Shown: positions 1 to 7,391, counted from the first letter of the stretch. The stretch: 11,118 nt of DNA from a bacterium (GCA_004559845.1 SFWW01000061.1:1-11118), one strand, 5' to 3'. The notes: generated by a model from the letters alone, not told the origin. Translations and numbers: made by a program.

Positions 1-1071
1 TGGCTCAGCCGGCAAACCGGCAAGCCCATCCTCAAACTCACCAACAAAGACTACAACGATAATGGCTTGAGCGAATTGGTGACGGTGTTTGGTTCGGGCT
101 ATGATGTGAATATCCGCATTTTCAACGAGTTGCAACACACCATCACCGGTTGGCCCGGCGGCAAGCCTAATGCCGATGATGCTTCTCGCCCTGAGCGCGC
201 CAAGCCCTATCCCAAGCGCGTGGTGTGCTTTAGCACTTCGCCCGACGATGTGGTGGTGTCGATGGGAGGCACCTTGAGGCGCTTAGTGCAGCAGGGGCAC
301 GATGTGCATGTGGCATTCCAAACCAATGGCGACTTGATGGTGAGCGATGAAGATTTGGAACGCACCATTATGCTGTCGAAGCGCTTTTCCGAGCGTTTTT
401 GCTTCGATTCGCCTGCCCACGAGTCTCTCACCCGCGAAATAGAGGAGGGATTGCGCGCCAAAAAGCCGGGCGACCCCGACACTGCGGAAATACGTTTCAC
501 CAAGGGCTTGATACTCTCGTGTGAGTGTCGAATGAGTTGCAAATATTTGGGTGTGAATCCCGATAATATCCACGAAATGAATTTGCCATTCTATTGCGAA
601 TCGCCCTTTGGCAACGGCAAGGTGACGGAAGCCGATGTGGCGCCCATCAAACGCCTACTTGAGGAATTGCGCCCGCATCAAATTTTCTTTGCTGCCGACT
701 TCGACCCCAATGGGGTGAACGAACGCGCCGGCGAAGCATTGTTGCGTGCCGTGATAGAACTCAAACATGAGCCTTGGATGCGCGATTGCCGTTTGTGGAT
801 GTATCGCGGACAATGGGGACAATGGGAAATCGACAATGTGGAAATGACCGTGCCCATGAGTCCTGAAGAATTTAGTGTGAAGCGACAAGCCATCCTCAAG
901 CACCAATCGCAGGTGCACGATGCTCCTTTCCGCGACCCGGAAAACGGCAAATTGGCATGGCAAACCAGCATCGACCGCAACACTTCGTTGGCGAACCTTT
1001 ATTCGGAATTGGGGCTGGCAAGTTATGAGGCGATGGAAGCCTTCGTGCGCTACCACATCTCCGAAGATTAA
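1..1071 (+). CDS. Glucosamine-6-phosphate deaminase (nagB-type) fused to LmbE/PIG-L domain, C-terminal part
   Basis: The reading frame is open from the first base, so the gene enters from the left and only its last 356 codons are seen. The TTG at 67 is internal, not a start. The linker (about residues 1-72, including KPILKLTNKDYN and HTITGWPGGKPNADD) and the closing WMYRG, KHQSQ and YEAMEAFV segments match my memory of the about 660-residue Bacteroidales protein in which a NagB deaminase domain, which converts glucosamine-6-phosphate to fructose-6-phosphate and ammonia, is followed by a PIG-L/LmbE deacetylase-like domain. The NagB part lies outside the window. The LmbE part (about residues 73-250) is odd. 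The usual PHPDDD zinc motif reads TSPDDV (235-252), and the usual DPHGTH reads DPNGVN (703-720), so the expected histidine ligands are missing. This half may be catalytically dead or altered, and the protein may be a paralogue of the classical enzyme. It converges with the esterase gene 53 bases downstream. Confidence 0.82.
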   Translation, partial: WLSRQTGKPILKLTNKDYNDNGLSELVTVFGSGYDVNIRIFNELQHTITGWPGGKPNADDASRPERAKPYPKRVVCFSTSPDDVVVSMGGTLRRLVQQGHDVHVAFQTNGDLMVSDEDLERTIMLSKRFSERFCFDSPAHESLTREIEEGLRAKKPGDPDTAEIRFTKGLILSCECRMSCKYLGVNPDNIHEMNLPFYCESPFGNGKVTEADVAPIKRLLEELRPHQIFFAADFDPNGVNERAGEALLRAVIELKHEPWMRDCRLWMYRGQWGQWEIDNVEMTVPMSPEEFSVKRQAILKHQSQVHDAPFRDPENGKLAWQTSIDRNTSLANLYSELGLASYEAMEAFVRYHISED

Positions 1072-1098
1072 GCGCAGGTGTCACGGCTTTCGCCCGGG

Positions 1099-1130
1099 CG
1101 ATAGGCGTAACACATCACATCAGCCTATCG
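1099..1130. other. Inverted repeat at convergent gene ends
   Basis: CGATAGGC (1099-1106) and GCCTATCG (1123-1130) form a perfect 8-bp stem with a 16-base loop. The 10-base palindrome CGCCCGGGCG (1091-1100) lies directly against it and shares two bases. The repeat lies between the converging NagB/LmbE-type gene and the esterase gene, and the esterase stop codon (1125-1127) is inside the right arm. No clear T-tract follows on either strand, so calling it a terminator would be a guess. Confidence 0.35.
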
Positions 1131-2282
1131 AAAAATTTTGCAGGCAAATTGCGAGAGATAGATGCGCCAATTGCGCCAAATGTGACCGCCATCGGTTTCT
1201 ACATATTCGTAGGGAAGATGGTGGTTGCTGAGCATGGCACGCAGGCGCACATTGTCGGTGTACAGGAAATCGTCTTTGCCGATGGCAATGTAGTAGAGCC
1301 CGGGGTGGTGTGAGAATTGCGCCACCAATTTATTTTCAATGTCGGAATAAATTTCTGCTTTTCCTTCCTCTCGGAAAATGGCAGCCGAAAACAGCCCCAC
1401 ATAGTGGAACATGTCGGGAAACTGCTTAGAAATATGGAAGGAATGAAAGCCACCCATACTCAAGCCCGCTATCGCTCTTCCTTCTTTGGTGGCGATGGTG
1501 CGGAAGCCACTATCCACAAACTTCACCACATCGGGGAATGCCAATTCAAAGGCGCCGTCCATGGTTTTGGGCAAATCGATAGTGGGAGTGAGCAAGCCAT
1601 GGCGCGATTCGCCCGGTGCCGCTTCTTGCGAAGCATTGCCATTGGTCATCACCACAATCATCGGTTGTGCCTTGCCTTGCGCAATCAGATTATCCAGAAT
1701 TTGCGAGGCTCTGCCAAGCGAAGTCCACGCTTCCTCGTCGCCGCCCTTGCCATGGAGCAAGTAGAGCACCGGGTAGCGCTTGCCGGAGGTTTCGTAGCCG
1801 GCAGGGGTGTAAACCGTGATGCGGCGCTTCATTCCCAGCGAAGGACTATCGTACCACATTTTCGCCACCGTGCCATGTGGCACATCGTTCACACGATACA
1901 AATCGGCTTGCGTGCCGGCCACGATAAAGATGCTAAACACCGAGGCAATGTCGCGAATCATATACACATTGCTCGGGTCGGTCACCTTGGCGCCATCCAC
2001 CACAAAATTATACATATACAGTTCCGGCTTCAGCACCCCTGTGGTGAAACTCCACACGCCATCGGCAGCCTTCACCATTTCGGCGCAATGGTCGGCAGAA
2101 GGGAAAATATCCGAACTCACTACCTTCACGCTCTGCGCCTGAGGGGCATAGAATTGGAAAGTGACGGTGCCGTCGGCATTCACGGTGGGCGACGCCACTT
2201 CCACACGTTCGCCCAAGGCTTGTTGCGCCACAGCCGCTAAGCCAAAAGCAGCAAAAACCAATGCAATAACAAATTTTCTCAT
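1125..2282 (-). CDS. Secreted carbohydrate esterase, CE1/esterase D family
   Basis: A 385-residue alpha/beta-hydrolase with a signal peptide (residues 1-19, MRKFVIALVF onward, cleavage likely AVA|Q). An N-terminal beta-sandwich of the CBM48/E-set kind (about 25-125, with VTFQFYAPQAQSVKV and YNFVVDG) precedes the esterase domain (about 145-385). This is the layout of Bacteroidota feruloyl- or acetyl-xylan-esterase-like proteins. The nucleophile is Ser275 in GLSMGG, the likely acid is Asp337 or Asp338 in GKDDF, and the likely base is His367 in GGHIW. LYLLHGKGG (173-181) fits the oxyanion-hole strand. The role is probably removal of ester groups from plant polysaccharide outside the cytoplasm; the exact substrate cannot be read. 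The frame is open further upstream into rnr, but the signal peptide fixes the start at 2282 or, less likely, at the in-frame ATG at 2294 (MFEI). It follows rnr after 22-34 bases with no terminator between, so the two are probably co-transcribed. Confidence 0.85.
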   Translation of the reverse strand: MRKFVIALVFAAFGLAAVAQQALGERVEVASPTVNADGTVTFQFYAPQAQSVKVVSSDIFPSADHCAEMVKAADGVWSFTTGVLKPELYMYNFVVDGAKVTDPSNVYMIRDIASVFSIFIVAGTQADLYRVNDVPHGTVAKMWYDSPSLGMKRRITVYTPAGYETSGKRYPVLYLLHGKGGDEEAWTSLGRASQILDNLIAQGKAQPMIVVMTNGNASQEAAPGESRHGLLTPTIDLPKTMDGAFELAFPDVVKFVDSGFRTIATKEGRAIAGLSMGGFHSFHISKQFPDMFHYVGLFSAAIFREEGKAEIYSDIENKLVAQFSHHPGLYYIAIGKDDFLYTDNVRLRAMLSNHHLPYEYVETDGGHIWRNWRIYLSQFACKIFR

Positions 2283-2316
2283 TATCTCAAACATGAATGA
2301 ATGATGATGATGTGGG

Positions 2317-4650
2317 CTATTTTCTTTTTTTGCGGGCGGCATTTCGGCGGGTGGAATTGCCACGCTTGCCTCGCTGCTGTCGGCGAGAAGGCTTGCTCTG
2401 CTCATAGCCGGCGCGCTTATGTTCGGCTTTGGTGTCGGCAGATTTCAGGCGCGAAGCATGGGTGATGGGAGCCCGGTCGATGCGGTGCGTACCGGCAGGA
2501 TTGTTTTTGTCCACCAGCACAAAATCAAGTTGCTTTTTAATTAAATCGGCGCGCGCCACTTGGATGGTGATATCGTCGCCCAAGCGATAGATGCGACGAC
2601 GGCGGCGGCCTATCAGGCAATAATTTTTCTCGTCGAATTCATAGAAATCGTCGTCGAGGTCACGCACGGGAATCATACCCTCGCAGTGGGTGTCGGTGAG
2701 TTCCACATAGAGTCCCCACTCCGTAACGCCGGAAATGTGACCGCTAAACACTTCGCCCAATCTATCGCCCATAAATTCCACCGCCTTATATTTGATGCTG
2801 GCGCGTTCGGCGTCGGCAGCGAGTTGCTCTTGTGCGCTCACATGCTTACACTCCTCTTCCAGCGCCGGCAAACTCACGCTGCGTCCGCCTTGTGCATAGC
2901 GATCGAGCAAGCGGTGCACCATCATATCGGGATAGCGGCGAATGGGCGATGTGAAATGGGTGTAGTAGTCGAAAGCCAAGCCATAGTGGCCCACATTGGT
3001 GGCAGAATAGGTGGCTTTCGCCATAGAGCGAATGGCAAGGATGGAAAGCATTTCCTCTTCGGGGGTGCCTTTTGCTTTTTCGAGCATGGCATTGATGCTC
3101 AGGTTCACCTCCTTGGCAGAACCGGAGGTTTTCACCTTATAGCCAAATCGCGCTGCAATGTCGGAAAAATTCGAGAGTTTGTCGTTGTTGGGCACATCGT
3201 GTATGCGATACACGAAAGCCTTCGGGTTTTTGCCGCGCTTTTTCTTGCCGATATGCTCCGCCACTTGCACATTTGCCAATAGCATAAATTCCTCAATGAG
3301 TTTGTTGGCCTCTTTCGACACATGCACATGCACCGCCACGGGTTTGCCATTTTCGTCGATTTCAAACTTCATTTCTTCGCGGCTGAAATCCACGGCGCCA
3401 TTGGCAAAGCGCGCCGCGCGCAATTTTTGCGCCAGCTGATTGAGCGTGAGAATTTCTTCGCACAAATCGCCCTTGCCGGTTTCAATCACCTCTTGCGCCT
3501 CTTCGTAAGAGAAGCGGCGATTGCTATTGATTACCGTGTGCACGATTTCGTAGGCGTGGATTTTGGCTTCGTTGTCGAGCTCAAAAATCACCGAGAATGC
3601 CAACTTATCTTCGTGCGGGCGCAGCGAGCAAATATTGTTGCAGAGGCGTTCGGGGAGCATCGGCACGGTGCGGTCCACCAAATACACCGAGGTGGCGCGG
3701 CTTTCCGCTTCCTTATCGATGATGCTGCCCGGGGTCACATAGTGGGTGACGTCGGCAATGTGCACACCCACGCGCCAATGTCCGTTCTCCAAGCGCTCAA
3801 TAGAGAGCGCATCGTCGAAGTCTTTGGCATCGGCAGGGTCGATGGTGAAAGTGGTGGCATAGCGCATATCGCGGCGGCGAGCAATTTCTTCCTCCGGAAT
3901 CACATCGCTAATTTTATTGGCAGCCTTTTCCACATTTTGCGGATACACGTAGGGCAAGCCGAATTCCGCCATAATGGCATTGATTTCGGCATTGTTGCTC
4001 CCGGCTTCACCCAGCACATCCACCACCTCTCCAATAGGGCTATTGGCATTTTCGGGCCATTCAATGATGCGCACCACCGCCTTGTCGCCGGTGTTGCCGC
4101 CCTTCAGTTTGTCGTTAGGAATAAAGATATCGGTGGCTAAATATTTGCTATCCACGGCAAGCAGCGAAAAATATTTTTTCACTTGTAGCGTGCCGGTAAA
4201 CACCTGTTCCTTTCGCTCCAAAATTTTGAGCACCTTCGCTTCCGGTTCCAAACCTTCGCGTGCGGCACTGATATGCACCAGCACCCTATCGCCATTGAGG
4301 GCGTGCATAGAATTGCGCTCTGCCACAAAGATGGGCTTACCATCGTCGTTGGCAGTGTCCACAGAGTTTTTGCCATTGCCGCGACGAATGAAAATGCCTT
4401 CTTCCACCGTGGAGCGCATCACCGCTTTAAAGCGGCCCGGCGTAACCTCTGTCACGAAGCCATCCACATGCAGTTGCTCCAACAATTCCACCACCATAGC
4501 ACGCTGGCGTGGCGTGGTGGCACCCACTTGCTGCGACACCTGCTTGTAGTTGTAGGGGACATTGTCGGCGGTGTTAAAGAAATTAATCACCTTGTCGTGG
4601 AAGTCACGACGTTCGATTTTATAGGATTTTAATTTATCGGTTTTCGCCAT
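2317..4650 (-). CDS. rnr: Ribonuclease R (3'-5' exoribonuclease)
   Basis: A 777-residue RNase II/RNB family exonuclease that degrades structured RNA from the 3' end in the cytoplasm, in mRNA turnover and rRNA quality control. An N-terminal helix-turn-helix-like region (about 15-75) is followed by cold-shock OB domains (about 80-235), the RNB catalytic domain (about 260-590) and an S1 domain (about 632-715). The active-site run DPADAKDFDD (271-280) supplies the four metal-binding aspartates Asp271, Asp277, Asp279 and Asp280. Further RNB signatures are HIADVTHYV (297-305), DRTVPMLPERLCN (326-338) and HFTSPIRRYPD (565-575). The tail after about 735 is very rich in Lys and Arg, as in many RNase R proteins, and probably helps bind RNA. 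The length is normal. The ATG at 4650 gives the expected MAKTDKLKSYK start, and a promoter match lies just upstream. The esterase gene follows closely. Confidence 0.96.
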   Translation of the reverse strand: MAKTDKLKSYKIERRDFHDKVINFFNTADNVPYNYKQVSQQVGATTPRQRAMVVELLEQLHVDGFVTEVTPGRFKAVMRSTVEEGIFIRRGNGKNSVDTANDDGKPIFVAERNSMHALNGDRVLVHISAAREGLEPEAKVLKILERKEQVFTGTLQVKKYFSLLAVDSKYLATDIFIPNDKLKGGNTGDKAVVRIIEWPENANSPIGEVVDVLGEAGSNNAEINAIMAEFGLPYVYPQNVEKAANKISDVIPEEEIARRRDMRYATTFTIDPADAKDFDDALSIERLENGHWRVGVHIADVTHYVTPGSIIDKEAESRATSVYLVDRTVPMLPERLCNNICSLRPHEDKLAFSVIFELDNEAKIHAYEIVHTVINSNRRFSYEEAQEVIETGKGDLCEEILTLNQLAQKLRAARFANGAVDFSREEMKFEIDENGKPVAVHVHVSKEANKLIEEFMLLANVQVAEHIGKKKRGKNPKAFVYRIHDVPNNDKLSNFSDIAARFGYKVKTSGSAKEVNLSINAMLEKAKGTPEEEMLSILAIRSMAKATYSATNVGHYGLAFDYYTHFTSPIRRYPDMMVHRLLDRYAQGGRSVSLPALEEECKHVSAQEQLAADAERASIKYKAVEFMGDRLGEVFSGHISGVTEWGLYVELTDTHCEGMIPVRDLDDDFYEFDEKNYCLIGRRRRRIYRLGDDITIQVARADLIKKQLDFVLVDKNNPAGTHRIDRAPITHASRLKSADTKAEHKRAGYEQSKPSRRQQRGKRGNSTRRNAARKKRK

Positions 4651-4669
4651 AATAATTTGTATTTTGAGT

Positions 4670-4700
4670 CAAATTTACTCATTTTTTGTAATTCTTCCAA
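4670..4700 (-). promoter_or_regulatory. Predicted Bacteroidota-type promoter for rnr
   Basis: Reading the minus strand, TTG (complement of 4698-4700) is followed after 20 bases by TAAATTTG (complement of 4670-4677). This fits the Bacteroidota housekeeping sigma pattern of a -33 TTG and a -7 TAnnTTTG spaced 19-21 bases. Transcription would start near 4664, leaving a leader of only about 13 bases before the rnr ATG. No Shine-Dalgarno sequence is seen. The match is by eye only. Confidence 0.5.
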
Positions 4701-4900
4701 TACCCCGGAGTGATATCGCCCAATTTTTATACAATCTTTGCAAATCAGTAGCATTTTTGAGGAAATTGATGTTGCGAGTAAGATAAAATAGCACTTTGGG
4801 CAAAGCAAAACACACGGGAGTTTGTCACTTTGGTTGCGTAAGTATCTGTGAACAGGGGGATAGTCCCTTGTCAAAAAAAATGGCGTTTGGGGTGGGGGAT

Positions 4901-4943
4901 AAAAAAGGCAGTAGCCGGTGCTGAATGGGGCGCCGACTACTGC
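4901..4943 (-). terminator. Rho-independent terminator of the 4976-5752 gene
   Basis: The arms 4908-4921 and 4930-4943 pair over 14 positions (one C-A mismatch, one G-T wobble) around an 8-base loop. On the minus strand the stem is followed at once by C and six T residues (complement of 4901-4907). It lies 32 bases beyond the stop codon of the minus-strand secreted-protein gene, so it ends that transcript and insulates rnr from it. Confidence 0.88.
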
Positions 4944-4975
4944 GATGTATGATTGTTGCTATTTAGCGGTGGGGA

Positions 4976-5752
4976 TTATTTCATAGGTTGACCCATCACG
5001 TTGTAGCGTACGTTGTCTTTAACGATGATTACTTGACCGTTTTCGATAGTTTTGTAAGCCTTGGTAGCAGTTACGTTGATGTCGTTGATAGCGGTGGGAA
5101 CCACTTTGTCGATGCGTACATAGTCTTGACCTTCGAAATAGGTGAAGACGCACAAGTCGCCAACAGCTACATCGCCACCTACAGTGGGTTCAGCAAACCA
5201 TTTGGCACCTGCGTCTGAAGCTGCGGAGTTCACATTCACGCCACTGCCGCCATACACTTCTTGCAAAGTGAAGCCGTCGGTGCCTTCCACTTTTGTAGCT
5301 TCTTTCCAAGTCCAGGAGTCGTCGCCGCCGCCACCCCAATTGTGCTTCATAAAGCAAGCGGTCATAGGTTCAGGTGCAACGGAAGCAGTGAGGGTGATTG
5401 TGTTTTCGTCAACCTCGGTGAGCGTGAAAGTAACTTCCTTGTTTCCGGGAACTCTCATCTTTTCGCTATAGTTTTGACCATTCACCATAGTAGCAGTAGC
5501 GCTATTGCCGGTGAAATCTACATAGTTTTGAGTGAGGAACCATTTGCTATTGTCGGAAAGCTTTACAAACACATAAGAAACTTGATTGAAAGTTGCGGTA
5601 AGTTTACCATTCTCAAAGAGGTATGTACCCGGATTATCGGCATCGTTATAACAACCATAGTCTGCACCATTAATATAACCGACGAGCGAATAACTTTGTG
5701 CGGATGCGCAGAGAGCCACCATCATAGCGGCAAGAAGTAAAAATTTCTTCAT
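4976..5752 (-). CDS. Secreted protein of unknown function, Bacteroidales surface-protein type
   Basis: A 258-residue exported protein. The signal peptide covers residues 1-18 (MKKFLLLAAM onward, cleavage ASA|Q), with no lipobox. The mature protein seems to have two beta-rich modules. The first (about 20-126) opens with SLVGYINGADYGC and resembles the short carbohydrate-binding-like modules of SusE/SusF-type and related Bacteroidales surface proteins. The second (about 130-218) is aromatic- and glycine-rich, with HNWGGGGDDSWTW. The end (about 220-258) has the shape of the short C-terminal tails found on many secreted Bacteroidales proteins (ENGQVIIVKDN followed by YNVMGQ), which may be a sorting or anchoring signal. 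No catalytic motif is seen. It has its own promoter match and a strong terminator, so it is probably a single-gene transcript. Glycan binding is an inference from module appearance only. Confidence 0.8.
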   Translation of the reverse strand: MKKFLLLAAMMVALCASAQSYSLVGYINGADYGCYNDADNPGTYLFENGKLTATFNQVSYVFVKLSDNSKWFLTQNYVDFTGNSATATMVNGQNYSEKMRVPGNKEVTFTLTEVDENTITLTASVAPEPMTACFMKHNWGGGGDDSWTWKEATKVEGTDGFTLQEVYGGSGVNVNSAASDAGAKWFAEPTVGGDVAVGDLCVFTYFEGQDYVRIDKVVPTAINDINVTATKAYKTIENGQVIIVKDNVRYNVMGQPMK

Positions 5753-6019
5753 AATGATAAATTGTTTAGTTTTTTTGGTTATCGAATAAGTTGATTTAGA
5801 GTTTGCTTTGTAGTTTGTTTTGGTTTGATGTGCAAATGTATAAATATTTTTTCAAATTACAATTATTTAGAGCAATTTTTTTATCGAGTGTCTTTTTGGT
5901 GCGAAAAAGTTGCAGATTTGCATAAAAGTTTGGAAATTTGTGGTTTGGAAATTAAACTTTTTGCACAGAAAATATTCAAAACACCAACAAATATTAATTT
6001 TTATAACGATTTTCCAACG
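5753..6019. other. AT-rich divergent intergenic region
   Basis: These 267 bases separate two divergent genes. The left part holds the minus-strand promoter match. For the plus-strand Sel1 gene I could not find a convincing TAnnTTTG element with a correctly spaced TTG, although the region is rich in TTTG words. An in-frame extension of the Sel1 gene back to 5825 is possible on paper but is AT-rich, lacks protein-like composition and would bury the signal peptide, so it is treated as non-coding. Confidence 0.6.
5833..5862 (-). promoter_or_regulatory. Predicted Bacteroidota-type promoter for the secreted-protein gene
   Basis: On the minus strand TTG (complement of 5860-5862) is followed after 19 bases by TACATTTG (complement of 5833-5840), a full match to TAnnTTTG. 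Transcription would start near 5826, giving a leader of about 73 AT-rich bases before the ATG at 5752. This is judged by eye only. Confidence 0.5.
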
Positions 6020-6808
6020 ATGAAAAAAATTGTAGTAATCATGTGTGCTGCATTGCTATGCTGCGGTGCCGCCACTGCACAGAAAAAGAGAACTGCCGCT
6101 AAGGCAAAACCCGCTGCCGCTCAGCAATCCACCCTCAGCAATGCTGAAGAAGGCAAAAAATGGTACGATGCCGAGCGCTACGACCAAGCCCGCAAATTTT
6201 TGAAAAAGGCTGTGGCTGAAGGCGATATCGACAGCAAGGTGCGCCTCGCTGCCATTATCTACAACCAAGATATGGACCCCGAAACCGCCAATGCCATGTT
6301 CGACGAATGCATTGCTGCCGGTTCGGCTTTTGCGCTCGAGCGCAAGGGCTTCTGCACCCTGCAATCGGCTTGGGACACCAAGGAAGACAAGCTCAAGAGC
6401 CTCGACCTTATCCAAAAAGCCAGCGATATGGGCTATGGTGATGCCACTGCCGAACTCTTTGAAGTGTATTTGAATGGCTTTAAAACCTTTGCCGACCAAG
6501 AAGAAATCGTGGCTAAAGACGAAGCCAAGGCTGTGGAATATGCCAAAAAAGGTGCCGAGCAAAACAACCCCGAGTGCATGGCATACGTGGGAATGTGGAC
6601 CTACAATGGCGTGAAGGGCTTTGAAAAAGATGAAGCCAAGGGCGTGCTACTGATGGAAGCCGCCGATAAGGCAAGTCGTCGTTTCTTTACCACCAACTGC
6701 TTGGAACCTGCCAAAGTGCTTTGCCAACACTATTCCGACAATGGCCAAGCTGCCAAAGCAGCTCCCATTATGGCATTGCTGAAGAAATATCACCCCACTG
6801 AATTTTGA
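6020..6808 (+). CDS. Secreted Sel1-like (TPR-type) repeat protein
   Basis: A 262-residue exported protein. A signal peptide (residues 1-20, cleavage likely ATA|Q) is followed by a short basic Ala/Lys-rich linker (22-38) and then alpha-helical hairpin repeats through about residue 220. The repeats carry Sel1-like hallmarks: KKAVAEGDIDSKVRLAAI (62-79), IQKASDMGYGDATAELFEVYLNG (131-153), AVEYAKKGAEQNNPECMAYVGMWTYNG (171-197) and GVLLMEAADKAS (208-219). Such repeats are protein-binding scaffolds; no enzyme motif is present, so the protein probably organises partners in the periplasm or at the outer membrane. The start at 6020 is chosen because it begins the signal peptide. No Shine-Dalgarno sequence is seen, as is usual in Bacteroidota. 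The GYF_2/CD225 gene begins 33 bases downstream on the same strand, and the two probably share a transcript. Confidence 0.85.
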   Translation: MKKIVVIMCAALLCCGAATAQKKRTAAKAKPAAAQQSTLSNAEEGKKWYDAERYDQARKFLKKAVAEGDIDSKVRLAAIIYNQDMDPETANAMFDECIAAGSAFALERKGFCTLQSAWDTKEDKLKSLDLIQKASDMGYGDATAELFEVYLNGFKTFADQEEIVAKDEAKAVEYAKKGAEQNNPECMAYVGMWTYNGVKGFEKDEAKGVLLMEAADKASRRFFTTNCLEPAKVLCQHYSDNGQAAKAAPIMALLKKYHPTEF

Positions 6809-6841
6809 TGTGGGCAAAAATTTACGCAATCACATAAGAAT

Positions 6842-7330
6842 ATGGCACAATATTTTATGCAAATTAATGGCCAACAAATGGGGCCGATGGACGAAAGCGT
6901 GTTGCTGTTGAACGGCTTAACGCCCACCACACCGGTGTGGACCGAAGGTTTGGTGACGTGGGTTCCCGCCAATCAAGTGCCGGCCTTGGCGCATTTGTTT
7001 GCCAACCAAGCACCTCCTTATCAAGCGCCACCTCCCTACGGCGATGCATACCAGCCGGAGCGCAATCATCGTGTGCCTAAGCCACCCACCAATTTGGTGT
7101 GGGGCATATTATGCACCGTGTTTTGCTGCTTGCCATTTGGCATCGTGAGCATTGTGAAAGCCTCGCAAGTGAGCACATTTTATAGCCAAGGACTCTATGC
7201 CGAGGCAGAGGAAGCCTCCAAAAGCGCCGGCAAGTGGGCGATGTGGGGCGCCATTATCTCAGTGGTAGCTACAGTGCTCTACATCTTGTGTATTATCCTG
7301 TTTGCAGGCTCAATGGCGGCCTTCATGTAA
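6842..7330 (+). CDS. GYF_2 domain plus CD225/dispanin-type membrane protein
   Basis: A 162-residue protein with no signal peptide. Residues 1-55 read as a GYF_2 (DUF4339) domain: YFMQINGQQMGPMDE followed by a conserved Trp pair in VWTEGLVTWVPA. A Pro/Tyr-rich linker (56-82) leads to a two-helix membrane module: helix one about 84-106 (WGILCTVFCCLPFGIVSIVKA), a loop with YAEAEEASKSAGKWA, and helix two about 135-158. This pattern, with a conserved CCLPFGIVSIVKAS-like segment and small-residue loop, is that of the CD225/dispanin (IFITM-like) family. In bacteria the role is unknown; the GYF_2 domain is probably a cytoplasmic protein-interaction module tethered to the inner membrane. It follows the Sel1-repeat gene after 33 bases, which suggests co-expression and possibly a shared envelope function. 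A strong hairpin lies 24 bases after the stop. Confidence 0.86.
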   Translation: MAQYFMQINGQQMGPMDESVLLLNGLTPTTPVWTEGLVTWVPANQVPALAHLFANQAPPYQAPPPYGDAYQPERNHRVPKPPTNLVWGILCTVFCCLPFGIVSIVKASQVSTFYSQGLYAEAEEASKSAGKWAMWGAIISVVATVLYILCIILFAGSMAAFM

Positions 7331-7354
7331 AAGATTCACATCCGAAGCAAAATA

Positions 7355-7391
7355 AACCGAGGCTGTGTAGCACCGCTACACAGCCTCGGTT
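7355..7391. terminator. Perfect 16-bp hairpin between convergent genes, likely bidirectional terminator
   Basis: AACCGAGGCTGTGTAG (7355-7370) and its exact complement (7376-7391) form a 16-bp stem with a 5-base loop. It lies 24 bases after the plus-strand CD225-type gene and 91 bases after the minus-strand dockerin gene. Read on the minus strand the stem ends in GGTT followed by TATTTTG, an acceptable T-rich tract; on the plus strand it is followed by ATATTC, which is weaker. It probably stops transcription from both sides. Confidence 0.7.

Larger units (their letters stand above)
4651..4975. other. Intergenic region between rnr and the secreted-protein gene
   Basis: These 325 bases hold the rnr promoter match at the left and the intrinsic terminator of the upstream minus-strand gene at the right. 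Between about 4705 and 4900 I see no RNA gene, repeat or credible coding sequence. A minus-strand frame of 81 codons (4629-4874) overlaps the start of rnr, has no recognisable features and is not called. Confidence 0.6.

Noticed and set aside
67..1071. TTG at 67 as a true gene start
   Set aside because: The frame stays open to base 1 and the upstream residues (TGKPILKLTNKDYN) match the known family, so the gene is cut by the window edge.
1317..2240. Plus-strand frame of 307 codons opposite the esterase
   Set aside because: Its composition is rich in His and Arg without domain features; the minus-strand frame has the catalytic triad and signal peptide.
3322..4140. Plus-strand frame of 272 codons opposite rnr
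   Set aside because: It lies wholly inside rnr, whose RNB active site is intact on the other strand.
4629..4874. Minus-strand frame of 81 codons upstream of and overlapping rnr
   Set aside because: It overlaps the rnr start and its promoter match, has no signal peptide or recognisable motif, and its composition looks like translated AT-rich intergenic DNA.
5825..6019. N-terminal extension of the Sel1-repeat protein
   Set aside because: The extension is AT-rich and would place the signal peptide internally; the ATG at 6020 is the natural start.
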